A stretch of 51,426 nucleotides of DNA from Paraburkholderia sp. Its GTDB lineage: Bacteria; Pseudomonadota; Gammaproteobacteria; Burkholderiales; Burkholderiaceae. A program made the position numbers and the translations under genes. Positions 24,600 through 33,634 of this stretch are shown here, piece by piece; the stretch's first letter is position 1; the number at the start of each line of letters is the position of its first letter. The notes beneath the pieces are model-generated. The model had not been told where the DNA came from, made no database searches, and was given only the letters and a program-made list of their open reading frames with translations. Location of the stretch: the NCBI RefSeq assembly GCF_026225065.1, contig NZ_JAMFSB010000367.1, positions 1 to 51,426 of the forward strand, given 5' to 3'.

Positions 24600-24905
24600 A
24601 CCTCACCCGCCATAGTGTTGGTTCAATCAGGAACGCGCTGCGCGAAGCAACTGACAAACACCTGCAACGGACCACGATGCCTTGCGCGTTCACCTACCCC
24701 AGCCACGCTCGCCAGATGCGATATGGCTCATGGGTTAGGGCGAATGTAGTCAGAACGAAAAGATCGGCATTGAACCGATCGGCCCGAAAACAGAAGAATT
24801 GCGGCAGCGCGGATTACCCTTATTGATGCGGGCAGCCGGCCTTATACTGGCCGTGTTCAATTTATCGTTCAACTCAAGCCCTGTTTCTTCGATCAGGAAA
24901 CCGCC
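24600..24905. other. Divergent regulatory region between binding protein and GlxA-type regulator
   Basis: About 300 bases without a gene. The best signal is CGGCC (24837-24841) and GGCCG (24849-24853), an inverted repeat that encloses a good -10 box, TATACT (24843-24848). This could be the promoter and operator of the regulator. The -35 side is weak (TATTGA at 24821-24826, 16-base spacer). Confidence 0.35.
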
Positions 24906-26000
24906 ATGCGCCAGTCCGAAAATGCAATTCGCGGCGACGATCTCCCCGCGGGCCGCGAACTGGTCGAACGTCTGGATCACGCCGTGGACATGCCGGAACA
25001 GTGTTGCAAACGCTCGAGCTCTGCTGAGCTCAACGTGGGTTTTCTTCTTTGGCCGCGCTTCCCGCTGCTCTCGCTGGCCGGGCTGTGCGATGCGCTGCGG
25101 CACGCCGCCGATCTGGGCGATCAGAGCCGGCCCTTGCGCTGTTCATGGACCATCATCGGCGAACAGAACGAGGTGGTCGAGGCGAGTTGCGGCGTCAGGG
25201 TAACGGCGCAGGCCGCGTTTCCGGCGGTGGACCAGTTCGATTACATCGTCGCGATTGGCGGCCTGCTGCCGCATCTCGACGATGCCCAGCCACGCTATTG
25301 GGATTACCTTCGGCAAGCGGATCAAGCGGGAATTCCGCTAATCGGCATGTGCACAGGGAGTTTCGTGCTGGCACGCGCGGGGCTGATGGAAGGCCACGTG
25401 GCCTGCGTACACAGCTTTCATCTCGAGGATTACCAGCAGATGTTCCCCGCGCTGCGCGTCATCACGCACAGCGACTACCTGATCGACGGCAATCGCATTA
25501 CCTGCGCCGGCGGCATCTCGGTCATCGAACTCGCGACCCGCCTGATCAGCCTGCATTGCGGCGCCGACCGCGCATCGAAGGTGATTCATCAGATGACGGT
25601 CAGCCGGCAAAGCGGCAGCTCGTTCGTCGAACGGCGTCGCGCGCTAGGCTATCTCTCCGTTGACGACGTGACGGTGCGGCACGCGATCATCCTGATGGAA
25701 GAGAACCTCGAAGCGCCGCTCAATATCGCCGTGATCGCCAAAATGAGCGGCACCAGCGTACGGCAACTCGAGCGCGCCTTCATGACGGCCATGAAAACGT
25801 CGCCCAACGAGTTTTATCGCCAGATGCGCCTGCGCTACGCGCGCTGGATGTTGCTCAATACCGCCAGACGGGTCACCGATGTCGCGTACGAGTGCGGCTT
25901 CGCCGACTCCGCGCACTTTATTCGCGTGTTCAAGGAAACCTACGGTGTGACGCCCGGAAAACTGCGCGCCTCGGTGGGGGTGCCAGCAGCGGACGCGTGA
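24906..26000 (+). CDS. GlxA-type transcriptional regulator (DJ-1/PfpI-like domain plus AraC HTH)
   Basis: 364 aa. Residues about 40-215 form a DJ-1/PfpI-like domain: NVGFLLWPRFPLLSLAG at the start and the nucleophile-elbow loop GMCTGSFVLARAGLMEG, with the Cys kept. Residues about 255-350 are an AraC/XylS helix-turn-helix pair: IAVIAKMSGTSVRQLERAF and ARRVTDVAYECGFADSAHF, then FKETYGVTPGK. Members such as GbdR and ArgR regulate amino acid and betaine breakdown, usually sensing a small amine or amino acid. It lies 88 bp before an asparaginase on the same strand and divergent from a LIV-type binding protein, which points to amino acid uptake and use. Confidence 0.9.
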   Translation: MRQSENAIRGDDLPAGRELVERLDHAVDMPEQCCKRSSSAELNVGFLLWPRFPLLSLAGLCDALRHAADLGDQSRPLRCSWTIIGEQNEVVEASCGVRVTAQAAFPAVDQFDYIVAIGGLLPHLDDAQPRYWDYLRQADQAGIPLIGMCTGSFVLARAGLMEGHVACVHSFHLEDYQQMFPALRVITHSDYLIDGNRITCAGGISVIELATRLISLHCGADRASKVIHQMTVSRQSGSSFVERRRALGYLSVDDVTVRHAIILMEENLEAPLNIAVIAKMSGTSVRQLERAFMTAMKTSPNEFYRQMRLRYARWMLLNTARRVTDVAYECGFADSAHFIRVFKETYGVTPGKLRASVGVPAADA

Positions 26001-26088
26001 CTGCAACCCACGCTCCTTGTCGCCTTTCTTCTATTTTTCTGCAGATTGGTGCAATCGCATTGCCGGCTTTACCCGTACATTGCCTGTC

Positions 26089-27084
26089 ATGAAAGACAAG
26101 GCCCACATCGTCGTGATCGGTACAGGCGGGACCATCGCAGGACGCGGTGCATCGTCGGTCAACACGTCCGCTTATGCGTGCTCCGTTCTGTCGATCGACG
26201 AGGTGCTATCAGGCATTCCGCAAGCGCTAACCGTTGCGCGCGTGAGCGCCGAGCAACTGATGCAGATCGGTTCGGAGAACTTTTCAACCGAGCATCTGCT
26301 GAAACTCGGCAAGCGCATCGATACGCTGCTCAAGCAGGACGATATCGACGGCATCGTGGTAACGCATGGCACCGACACGATCGACGAGACCGCTTACTTT
26401 CTGCATCTAACGTTGAAGAGCTCGAAGCCCGTGGTGGTGGTCGGCTCGATGCGGCCACCGTCTTCGCTCAGCGCAGATGGTCCGTTGAATCTGTATAACG
26501 CGATTCTCGTGGCTGGCAGTCGGGCCTCTCATGGCAAGGGCACGCTGGTCGTCTCGAACGATGAGATTCATAGCGCGCGCGATGTCGTCAAGACCAGCAC
26601 GTTCAAGCTCGAATCGTTCCGCTCGCCCTATGGCCCGCTCGGATATATCGTCGAAGGCAGCCCGCGCTATTACCGCACGCCGGCGCGCCGCCATACGGTC
26701 GACACCCAGTGGTCGATCGATACGATCGACGAATTGCCGGAAGTCGGCATTGTCTATGCACACGGCGGCATCGACGCCGCCGTGATCGACGCCACCGCGC
26801 AATCCGGTGTACGCGGATTGATCTATGCGGCTACCGGCAACGGCAATGTTGCGGCGCATGTGGTCGGCGCGCTGCAGCGCGCAAGACGCCGCGGCGTGCA
26901 GATCGTGCGAGCCTCGCGAACCGGCAGCGGCATCGTGATACGCAACGCCGCGCAACCGGACGACGAGTACGACTGGCTCGTCGTCGACGATCAGGTGCCG
27001 CAGAAAGCGCGGCTCCTGCTGATGCTCTCGCTTGGCAGCGAACAACGCAACGCCGATCTGCAGGACGTGTTCTACCGCTACTAA
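26089..27084 (+). CDS. L-asparaginase (bacterial type)
   Basis: 331 aa from the ATG at 26089. The two signature segments are present: VVIGTGGTIAG, with the nucleophile Thr near residues 12-15, and VVTHGTDT with Thr95 and Asp96. SMRPPSSLSADGPLNLY is also typical. The enzyme hydrolyses asparagine, and often glutamine, to the acid and ammonia. No signal peptide is seen, so it should be cytoplasmic even though the sequence resembles the type II clade. It lies 88 bp after the GlxA-type regulator and is probably part of the same amino acid-use unit. Confidence 0.92.
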   Translation: MKDKAHIVVIGTGGTIAGRGASSVNTSAYACSVLSIDEVLSGIPQALTVARVSAEQLMQIGSENFSTEHLLKLGKRIDTLLKQDDIDGIVVTHGTDTIDETAYFLHLTLKSSKPVVVVGSMRPPSSLSADGPLNLYNAILVAGSRASHGKGTLVVSNDEIHSARDVVKTSTFKLESFRSPYGPLGYIVEGSPRYYRTPARRHTVDTQWSIDTIDELPEVGIVYAHGGIDAAVIDATAQSGVRGLIYAATGNGNVAAHVVGALQRARRRGVQIVRASRTGSGIVIRNAAQPDDEYDWLVVDDQVPQKARLLLMLSLGSEQRNADLQDVFYRY

Positions 27085-27151
27085 TACTAAGCGCAATCAG
27101 GTCACTACTACCAGGCCGAAACCCCGCGCTACGGCCCGCACCGATTCCCGC

Positions 27152-27421
27152 TCAGCTTCCAGTCAACTGCTCAAGACTGTCCACATTCTCCGAATACGTC
27201 GCCGTCTGGCCGCCCGCCGTCACGACAACGTTGACCGCCGACGCACCGGAAGCCGTAATCGTCTCGACCGCGCCATCGTCCGTCAGCTGAATCACGCCGC
27301 CTTGCAGGTCGCCGTTGCTGATCGTAACCGCCGTAGGGGTGGTGACGCCGAAAGCAATCACCGCGTCGCTAGCCTGCACGCTGATCGCGCCGTTGGGCGC
27401 AGGAGTCGGTGCCCCTGAACG
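27152..27421 (-). pseudogene. Remnant of a beta-strand-rich protein, N-terminal part missing
   Basis: A 90-codon stretch in the same frame as the preceding permease stop (27422-27424) continues to a stop at 27152. It has no ATG; the first possible start is GTG at 27379. The sequence (AVTISNGDLQGGVIQLTDDG, then TASGASAVNVVVTAGGQTATY) is rich in Thr, Val, Gly and Ser with alternating strand-like pattern, as in adhesins or bacterial surface repeats. No Shine-Dalgarno precedes it. It is best read as the C-terminal piece of a lost larger gene, joined here by a deletion. It could also be a small real gene starting at GTG. Confidence 0.45.
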
Positions 27422-28225
27422 TCAAGTCCCCGTTGACGTGTACTTGCGCACCCCCAGGCTCCATACCGCAAAACTTACCGCAAGAAACACAAATCCGACC
27501 GCCGGCGCCAGCGGCAAAAACCAGCCGGGTGCACCGAGCGGGTCGGCTTTGTGCAAGATCGCGAGCACGGGGAAGTAGGCGACGCACGCAATCGGCACAA
27601 CGAAGATCAGAAAGTTGCGAAACCAGCCGGTATATAAGCCAAGGGGATATTGCGCGGCCTGCACGCCGCCATACGTGACGACGTTGACCACCTCGAGGCT
27701 CTCCACGGTCCAGAACGCAAGCGTCGCCTGCAGGACAATCAACCCGAAGAACAACGCAACACCACCGGCGGTAGTCCAGAGCGCCAACGCAACCGCGCTG
27801 GCACTCCAGTGAAACTCGAGTGCTCGGGTGGCAACGCCCAACACGAGCAGACCCTGCAGTAACCGCCCTACAACACGCAGCCGGAAATCGTATCCGATGA
27901 GTTGTAGCGTTGCCGTGCGCGGCCGCAGCAGCACGCGGTCGAAATCCCCGGTTCGCACGAACTCATTGCCAAACACGTCGAAACCCCGGCTCATGAAGTC
28001 CGCAATCGAAAAGCTGATGCTGACCATGCCGAAGAACAGGCAGATGTCGCCAAAACGCCAGCCCTGTACCTCTCCGAAGCGATTAAACAGCGCCCAGATT
28101 GCCGCGAGTTCAATGACACTGGTCAGGAATGCGCTGCAGGCCAACATCAGGCTAGAGGCCGGATATTGGAGCTGCGCGCGGATCGAGGTCATGAAGTAGC
28201 GGCGCAACAGGTAACAGGCGTTCAT
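27422..28225 (-). CDS. ABC-2 family exporter permease (second permease of the unit)
   Basis: 267 aa, about six membrane spans, with no ATPase motifs. The style (RGFDVFGNEFVRTGDFDRVLL, LRPRTATLQL) matches ABC-2 membrane proteins that work in heterodimeric pairs (DUF990-like). It starts 4 bp after the stop of the first permease, so translation is coupled. The end (VRKYTSTGT) looks like a natural C-terminus for the family, which argues that the permease itself is intact. Substrate is unknown; related systems export drugs or lipophilic compounds. Confidence 0.85.
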   Translation of the reverse strand: MNACYLLRRYFMTSIRAQLQYPASSLMLACSAFLTSVIELAAIWALFNRFGEVQGWRFGDICLFFGMVSISFSIADFMSRGFDVFGNEFVRTGDFDRVLLRPRTATLQLIGYDFRLRVVGRLLQGLLVLGVATRALEFHWSASAVALALWTTAGGVALFFGLIVLQATLAFWTVESLEVVNVVTYGGVQAAQYPLGLYTGWFRNFLIFVVPIACVAYFPVLAILHKADPLGAPGWFLPLAPAVGFVFLAVSFAVWSLGVRKYTSTGT

Positions 28226-28229
28226 CGGC

Positions 28230-29057
28230 TCAGCCCCCTTGCACTTCGAGACGTGCCATCACACTGTCGATTCCTTTACGGCCGAGTATGACAAAAACCA
28301 GTGTCCAGAACGCCTGCAACGCAAGTCCGCCCCAGGCGGCCCCGCCACTCAGCGCACCAATGTAGATTCGCGTGGGTATGTCGAGCATGCCTGCGAACGG
28401 TTGCGCGATCAGCAGCGGCTGTACCCCGTCGGGAAACAGACCCAATGGGATCAGATTGCCGGAGAACAGAATCACAAGTGCGGGCGCGAGCGTGTTGATG
28501 CCGCGATCGGTTAGCGTCGCCGTGATGCAAAGATTGATCAGCATGGTGAACGCTGCGCCTAGCAGGATCATCAGTAGCAGCGAGATCGCAAATAGCCCGG
28601 CCTGGGTTGCATCCGCCGGTGCACGCCACGCCCATGCATCAAGACCGGCCCACGGCAGCAACACCGCGGCGGCCGCGAACATCAGCGCAGCGCGCGGCAC
28701 GGCACGCGCGGTCATCCATGCAGTGGCGCGAATGAACCACCATGTGTAGGTGTCGACAGGGCGCAGACGGTCGTAGCTCACCCCGCCCGTGCGCACCGCC
28801 GCCGCGACCTCGGGGTCGCCGCCCCACGGTTGCAGGGTAAGCAACGCTTGCCCCACCCACGTGTACGTGATGACCTGAGCAAGTGTCATAGACGCATGCG
28901 GGTGCGTCGAGTGACCGTAAAACGCCGCGAATACCATCACCTTGAGACCGCCCCACCAGCACTGCGTGGTGAAGCCCGCAAGCGCGGCGGCCCGGTATTG
29001 CAGCATGGTCTTGAAGCGGGCAACGAAGGCCGCCACGTAGGGACGAAGGCTGTTCAT
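28230..29057 (-). CDS. ABC-2 family exporter permease (first permease of the unit)
   Basis: 275 aa from the ATG at 29057, 4 bp after the ATPase stop; a longer reading overlaps the ATPase. It has about six spans and motifs such as YTWVGQALLTLQPWGGD and FSGNLIPLGLFPDGVQ seen in ABC-2 permeases of this pair. It should form a heterodimer with the downstream permease and be driven by the upstream ATPase. Length and spacing agree with a three-gene operon. The substrate cannot be read from sequence. Confidence 0.85.
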   Translation of the reverse strand: MNSLRPYVAAFVARFKTMLQYRAAALAGFTTQCWWGGLKVMVFAAFYGHSTHPHASMTLAQVITYTWVGQALLTLQPWGGDPEVAAAVRTGGVSYDRLRPVDTYTWWFIRATAWMTARAVPRAALMFAAAAVLLPWAGLDAWAWRAPADATQAGLFAISLLLMILLGAAFTMLINLCITATLTDRGINTLAPALVILFSGNLIPLGLFPDGVQPLLIAQPFAGMLDIPTRIYIGALSGGAAWGGLALQAFWTLVFVILGRKGIDSVMARLEVQGG

Positions 29058-29061
29058 CGAA

Positions 29062-30042
29062 TCAGGCCTCGGCCGCGCCATGCAAATGGTAAAAGCGGGC
29101 AATCACCTCTTCGATTGCAGGCTGCTCGACGCGGATATCCTCCACGGCATGTTCGGCAGCAATGCGTGCGATGAGAGCCGGTGCGCTGATCACGCGGGGA
29201 TCGAAGGCAAGTTCTACCGAACGGCCTTCGCGTCGAAGCAACTGCGCACCATCGATGGACACATCTGGCGCCTCGCCGGCGAAATCCACCAGCAGGCGGC
29301 GATCGGCGAGCGCACCGGCACGCAGCGCATCGAACGACTGGTCGGCCAACACTCGGCCGTGCCCAATCACAATCACACGCTGAGCCAACGCCTCGATATC
29401 GTGCATATCATGCGTAGTCAGAAGCACCGTGACGCCACGCTCGCGATTGAGCTTTTTGACGAACTCACGCACCGCCAGCTTCGACGGCGCGTCGAGGCCG
29501 ATGGTCGGCTCATCGAGAAAGAGAATCGGCGGTGCATGCAGCAGCGCCGCGGCAAGCTCGGCGCGCATCCGCTGCCCGAGCGACAGTTGCCGCACAGGTT
29601 GATCGAGTATGCGTTCGAGCCGCAGCATGGCGACCAGTTCGTCAAGAGTCCTGATGTACGCTGCAGGTTCGACGCGGTAGATGTCGCGCAGCAGATCGAA
29701 GCCGTCGATGACAGGCAGGTCCCACCACAACTGGCTGCGCTGGCCGAACACCGCACCGATGCGCGCGACATGCGCGATGCGATCGTTGTACGGCACACGG
29801 CCTTCGACCACGACCTTGCCGGAAGTGGGCCGCAGGATGCCGGAGAGGATCTTGATGGTGGTGGACTTGCCGGCCCCGTTGGGGCCGATAAAGCCGAGCA
29901 GTTCGCCGCGCTGCAGGCTGAAACTGACGTCCTTGAGCGCCTCCACCTCGCGCCAGCGACGCCGGACCATGCTGAGCAGGCCCGGTTGCCGTTCTGCGAT
30001 GCGATAGGTTTTAGCCAGCCCTTCCACCACGATCTGAGACAT
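29062..30042 (-). CDS. ABC exporter ATPase subunit
   Basis: 326 aa. Walker A GPNGAGKST, signature LSLGQRM and Walker B ILFLDEPT are intact, followed by the H-loop in LLTTHDM. An extra C-terminal part of about 90 residues follows the NBD, as in DrrA-like and ABC-2 exporter ATPases. It is the first gene of the unit and is separated from both permeases by 4 bp gaps. It should power efflux across the inner membrane. The signature reads LSLGQ rather than the common LSGGQ, a known variant of this group. Confidence 0.93.
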   Translation of the reverse strand: MSQIVVEGLAKTYRIAERQPGLLSMVRRRWREVEALKDVSFSLQRGELLGFIGPNGAGKSTTIKILSGILRPTSGKVVVEGRVPYNDRIAHVARIGAVFGQRSQLWWDLPVIDGFDLLRDIYRVEPAAYIRTLDELVAMLRLERILDQPVRQLSLGQRMRAELAAALLHAPPILFLDEPTIGLDAPSKLAVREFVKKLNRERGVTVLLTTHDMHDIEALAQRVIVIGHGRVLADQSFDALRAGALADRRLLVDFAGEAPDVSIDGAQLLRREGRSVELAFDPRVISAPALIARIAAEHAVEDIRVEQPAIEEVIARFYHLHGAAEA

Positions 30043-30117
30043 GCCGCCCTCGCTGGGTCACCGCCGTTGCAGGTTGTGTTCAGCCCAGCCGTACTGGCTG
30101 GAAGGGGCAAGATGTTA

Positions 30118-31920
30118 TCAGAAGTTCGGTTGATGACTCCCGGCCGCGGCCGTCTGCGCCAGCGGCTCGCCGAACTGCAAGGCCGCAAGCTGGGCATAAA
30201 GCGGTGAGCTCAGAAGGAGTTCGGCATGACGTCCCTGCGCAATGATGCGGCCATGTTCCAGCACGACAATGCGGTCGGCCTGCTGAACGGTCGCGAGCCG
30301 GTGCGCAATGACGAGCGTGGTGCGGTTTTGCGCGGCATTGTCGAGCGCTTTCTGCACGAGCCGTTCGCTGGCGGCATCGAGCGCGCTGGTGGCCTCGTCG
30401 AGCAACAGGATGGGCGGATTCTTCAGGATCGCGCGAGCAATTGCGATGCGCTGCCGCTGTCCACCTGAAAGCCGCACGCCGCGTTCACCGAGAAACGTGT
30501 CGTAGCCTTGCGGCAGTTCTTCGATAAAGCCCGCCGCCGCGGCCATTTCCGCGGCGCGCTGCACTTGCGCGAGCGTCGCTTCGGGCGCACCGTAGCGAAC
30601 GTTGTCGAGCACGCTACCCGAAAAGATCACAGATTCCTGCAGCACCACACCAATCTCGCGGCGCAGTTCATCGAGCGGCACCTGCCCCGTCGGCACACCG
30701 TTGATCAGAATCGTGCCGCCCTGTGGGTCGTAAAAGCGCAGCAGCAACTGGAACAAGGTGGTCTTGCCGGCGCCGGAAGGTCCCACCAGCGCAACATGCT
30801 CGCCCGCACGCACATGCAGCGAGAGCGCGGAGAGCGCAGCGATGCCAGGACGTGACGGATACGAGAAGCTCACGTTGTCAAAACGGATGCCGTCCCCGCG
30901 CGCCGGCAACGTAATAGTGGATTCGGCCTGCACCACCGGCGAGCGTGCGGCCAGCAGTTGCAGCAACCGCTCAGTCGCGCCAGCTGCACGCTGCAGGTCG
31001 CCCCACACTTCCGCGATCGCCCCCACGGCGCCAGCGGTGAACACCGCGTAGAGAATGAACTGGGACAATTGGCCGGCGGTCATGCGGCCGGCCAGCACCG
31101 CCTGCGCCCCGAGCCACAGCACGAAGACGATCGCGCTAAACACCAGCACGATCACCACGGCGGTCAGCCACGCGCGCGCCCGGATACGCGTGAGCGCAGT
31201 TTCAAAGGCCACTTCCACCGCGCCGCCAAACCGCTTCGCCTCGAAAGGCTCCTGCGTATAGGACTGCACAGTCGGCATGGCGTTGAGCACTTCGCCCGCC
31301 AGTGCGCTCGTGTTCGCGATCTTATCCTGGCTGGCACGCGAGAGCCGCCGCACGCGCCGTCCGAAGATGATGATAGGCGCGACCACCACGAGCAGCGTGG
31401 CGATGATATAGCCCGACAGCACGGGACTGGTCACCACCAGCATGGCCACGCCGCCGGTTAGCATGAAGAAGTTGCGCAAGCCCATGGAAAGGCTCGTGCC
31501 GACCACCGCCTGGATCAACGTGGTGTCAGCCGTAAGCCGCGATAGCACTTCGCCGGTCTGCGTGGTTTCAAAGAACTGCGGGCTCATCCCCAGCACGTGC
31601 TCGTAGACTGCGCGCCGCAAGTCGGCCGTGACGCGCTCCCCTAGCCATGACACCAGATAGAAGCGCAGCGCCGTCGCGGCAGCAAGGATCAGCGAAACGA
31701 AAAACATCGCGAGGAAATAGCGATCGATGTGCACGCGTTCACCGCTCGCAAAGCCTCGGTCAATCAGGTATCGGAACGCCACCGGCAACACCAGCGTCGC
31801 CCCGGCCGAGGTGATCAGGGCGAGAAACGCGAGTGCCCAGCGTCCGGCATAAGGACGCAGGAAGGGAAACAGGGCAAACAGCGGCGCAATACGCCGTGAA
31901 GCCGGGGCGGGGTCTGGCAT
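30118..31920 (-). CDS. ABC half-transporter with fused TMD and NBD (MsbA-like)
   Basis: 600 aa from the ATG at 31920 with GGGAA upstream; a TTG twelve bases earlier is weaker. Residues 1-330 are the six-helix exporter membrane domain; the NBD follows (VALVGPSGAGKTT, VRLSGGQRQRIAIARAIL, PPILLLDEATSAL). It is expected to act as a homodimer and move lipids, peptides or drugs outward. Its place 75 bp upstream of the ABC-2 unit on the same strand may mean co-transcription. The next gene upstream is divergent. True msbA is usually beside lpxK, absent here, so a drug or lipid exporter is the safer call. Confidence 0.92.
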   Translation of the reverse strand: MPDPAPASRRIAPLFALFPFLRPYAGRWALAFLALITSAGATLVLPVAFRYLIDRGFASGERVHIDRYFLAMFFVSLILAAATALRFYLVSWLGERVTADLRRAVYEHVLGMSPQFFETTQTGEVLSRLTADTTLIQAVVGTSLSMGLRNFFMLTGGVAMLVVTSPVLSGYIIATLLVVVAPIIIFGRRVRRLSRASQDKIANTSALAGEVLNAMPTVQSYTQEPFEAKRFGGAVEVAFETALTRIRARAWLTAVVIVLVFSAIVFVLWLGAQAVLAGRMTAGQLSQFILYAVFTAGAVGAIAEVWGDLQRAAGATERLLQLLAARSPVVQAESTITLPARGDGIRFDNVSFSYPSRPGIAALSALSLHVRAGEHVALVGPSGAGKTTLFQLLLRFYDPQGGTILINGVPTGQVPLDELRREIGVVLQESVIFSGSVLDNVRYGAPEATLAQVQRAAEMAAAAGFIEELPQGYDTFLGERGVRLSGGQRQRIAIARAILKNPPILLLDEATSALDAASERLVQKALDNAAQNRTTLVIAHRLATVQQADRIVVLEHGRIIAQGRHAELLLSSPLYAQLAALQFGEPLAQTAAAGSHQPNF

Positions 31921-32100
31921 GAGGATTCCCAAAGGATCGAAGGTCGCCCCGATTGTGCCAGTCCCTGCGGATTTGAAGTTGTTCCCCCGCGAAAAGACTC
32001 ATACCGCGCGGAAGACGGGTAGCGCCTCGGCAGTGCCCGCTTGCCGTGAACGTCCAGAAGGCTCAAGATCGGGGCGATCCATTCCTGACAAGTCATTCCC

Positions 32101-32316
32101 ATGACAGACCTCCCCGATCCTGATCCCGACACTGATGCTGATCCCGACAAACTGAAAGGACCTGGCGGCATGTCGTTGCGCCAGATCCACGAACAGGTGC
32201 AAAAGAGCGTCGAACGCGATCGTGAAGCGCGCGCCGGCCATGATGCTAATACCATGCCGCGCAGCAGATGGCAGCGTTGGGTGCGGTATGTGTGGGGGCG
32301 CAGCGGTCGCCGCTAA
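32101..32316 (+). CDS. Small charged protein, unknown function
   Basis: 71 aa. It starts with an acidic Asp/Pro repeat (DPDPDTDADPD), passes through a predicted helix (SLRQIHEQVQKSVERDRE) and ends in a basic Arg/Trp-rich tail (RWQRWVRYVWGRSGRR). This bipolar charge pattern suggests binding to membrane, nucleic acid or a partner protein. No family is recognised and the Shine-Dalgarno is weak. It is divergent from the ABC half-transporter. The short length makes the call uncertain. Confidence 0.45.
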   Translation: MTDLPDPDPDTDADPDKLKGPGGMSLRQIHEQVQKSVERDREARAGHDANTMPRSRWQRWVRYVWGRSGRR

Positions 32317-32382
32317 CAAGTCACGCTCAAAAGCGCGCAACCCGTACCCTCATATCGGCGGCGCGGGGAAGTTTGCAAAAAC

Positions 32383-32424
32383 CACGGCCCTGCAACACGC
32401 CTCGCGGCGCCCTGCAGGGCCGTG
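32383..32424 (-). terminator. Rho-independent terminator of the porin gene
   Basis: CACGGCCCTGCA (32383-32394) and TGCAGGGCCGTG (32413-32424) form a perfect 12-bp stem with an 18-base loop. On the minus strand it is followed at once by GTTTTTG, a T-run. It begins 20 bases after the porin stop. Confidence 0.85.
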
Positions 32425-32443
32425 CCTACCGCTAGCTACGAGA

Positions 32444-33634
32444 TCAGAAGCGGTGCTTCAAACCAACCGCAACAACCACCTGCGTGTTATTCGAGGACGG
32501 ATCCAGACTGTAGACGCTGGCGTCAAACGCTGCATTGCCGTTGCCGCCGCCAACGCGCTGATAGACACCTTCCAGGTAGACATCGGTGCGAGCCGAAAGG
32601 AAGTAATCGGCCTGAGCCATCACCTGGTTCCAATGCGGCGTGGCCGACGTGAAGCCCTTCGTCGCGCCGCCGAAGCCGCCCGTCGTGTACGTGTACGCCA
32701 CGCCCAGGCTAAAGTCCGGCATCACGAAATAGCGGCCGTTGATTTCGAAGTTGTCGAACTTGATATAGCTGCCGCCGATCGCACCCGTGGAAGTGCTGCC
32801 GCCTTGCCAGATGCCCGTCACGTTGTCGGTGACGGAATGCGTCCACACCACGCCAACTGAAGATTTGCCGAACTTGTATTGGGCACCCGCGCCGTAGATC
32901 TGCTGGCTGCCACCCGTCGTGAGCTGGTCGCCGTCGCCCGTGCTGACTGCACCCGTTGCGTTCGCCAGTGCGGACTGCGCCGTGCGGTTGATCTGCAGGT
33001 ACGCGGCCGCGACATTGAACGGACCATACGTATAGCTCGTACCCAGGCTGTACGCGCTATTGTTGGAGAAGTCACCCGCCTCGCCGGAGAACGCATACAT
33101 CGCGCCTGCCTTGAAGCCGCCATACGAAGCGCTGCTAAACTTGACCGAGTTGTTCAGACGCAAGTCGTTGTTCAGGTTGTCGTTGTCGTACACGTGCGAC
33201 GCAAGGTTGCCGCCGAAGCCCGAACCAGTCGCGCTCAAAGGTGCAACGTAGTCGACCATGAAGTCGTACTGACGACCGAGTGAGAGCGTGCCGTACTGTT
33301 CCGAACGCAGACCGACCCAGGCTTGCCGGCCGAACAGGTCGCCACCGTTCTTCAGGGCGCCGCTGTCAACGTTGAAACCGTTCTCGAGCCAGAAGACCGC
33401 GGCAAGCCCGCCGCCAAGATCTTCCGAGCCGCGCAGACCCCAACGCGACGTGAAGACGTTGCCGCTTTGCATCGACCAGGAGCTAGCCCCCGGCGACGTG
33501 GCGCTCGATTCCGACACGCGCGCGTTGTTCTGGTAAACGACGCCGGTATCGATGAGCCCGAAGAGCGTGACGCTGCTTTGCGCGTGTGCCGCTCCAGCCA
33601 AAAGCATGGCCGACGCAGCGGCCAGATATCGCAT
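32444..33634 (-). CDS. Outer-membrane porin (Gram-negative porin family, OmpC-like)
   Basis: 396 aa from the ATG at 33634; a TTG nine bases upstream also fits. A signal peptide (MRYLAAASAMLLAGAAHA, cut before QSS) is followed by SVTLFGLIDTGVVY, the standard Burkholderia porin opening. The sequence alternates strands through RWGLRGSEDLGGGL and ends in KHRF, with C-terminal Phe for BAM recognition. It should form a trimeric beta-barrel for small polar solutes. A strong terminator follows, so it is monocistronic. Confidence 0.95.
   Translation of the reverse strand: MRYLAAASAMLLAGAAHAQSSVTLFGLIDTGVVYQNNARVSESSATSPGASSWSMQSGNVFTSRWGLRGSEDLGGGLAAVFWLENGFNVDSGALKNGGDLFGRQAWVGLRSEQYGTLSLGRQYDFMVDYVAPLSATGSGFGGNLASHVYDNDNLNNDLRLNNSVKFSSASYGGFKAGAMYAFSGEAGDFSNNSAYSLGTSYTYGPFNVAAAYLQINRTAQSALANATGAVSTGDGDQLTTGGSQQIYGAGAQYKFGKSSVGVVWTHSVTDNVTGIWQGGSTSTGAIGGSYIKFDNFEINGRYFVMPDFSLGVAYTYTTGGFGGATKGFTSATPHWNQVMAQADYFLSARTDVYLEGVYQRVGGGNGNAAFDASVYSLDPSSNNTQVVVAVGLKHRF

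Noticed and set aside
29080..30207. 375-codon plus frame opposite the ABC ATPase
   Set aside because: Antisense to intact Walker and signature motifs; no coding character of its own.
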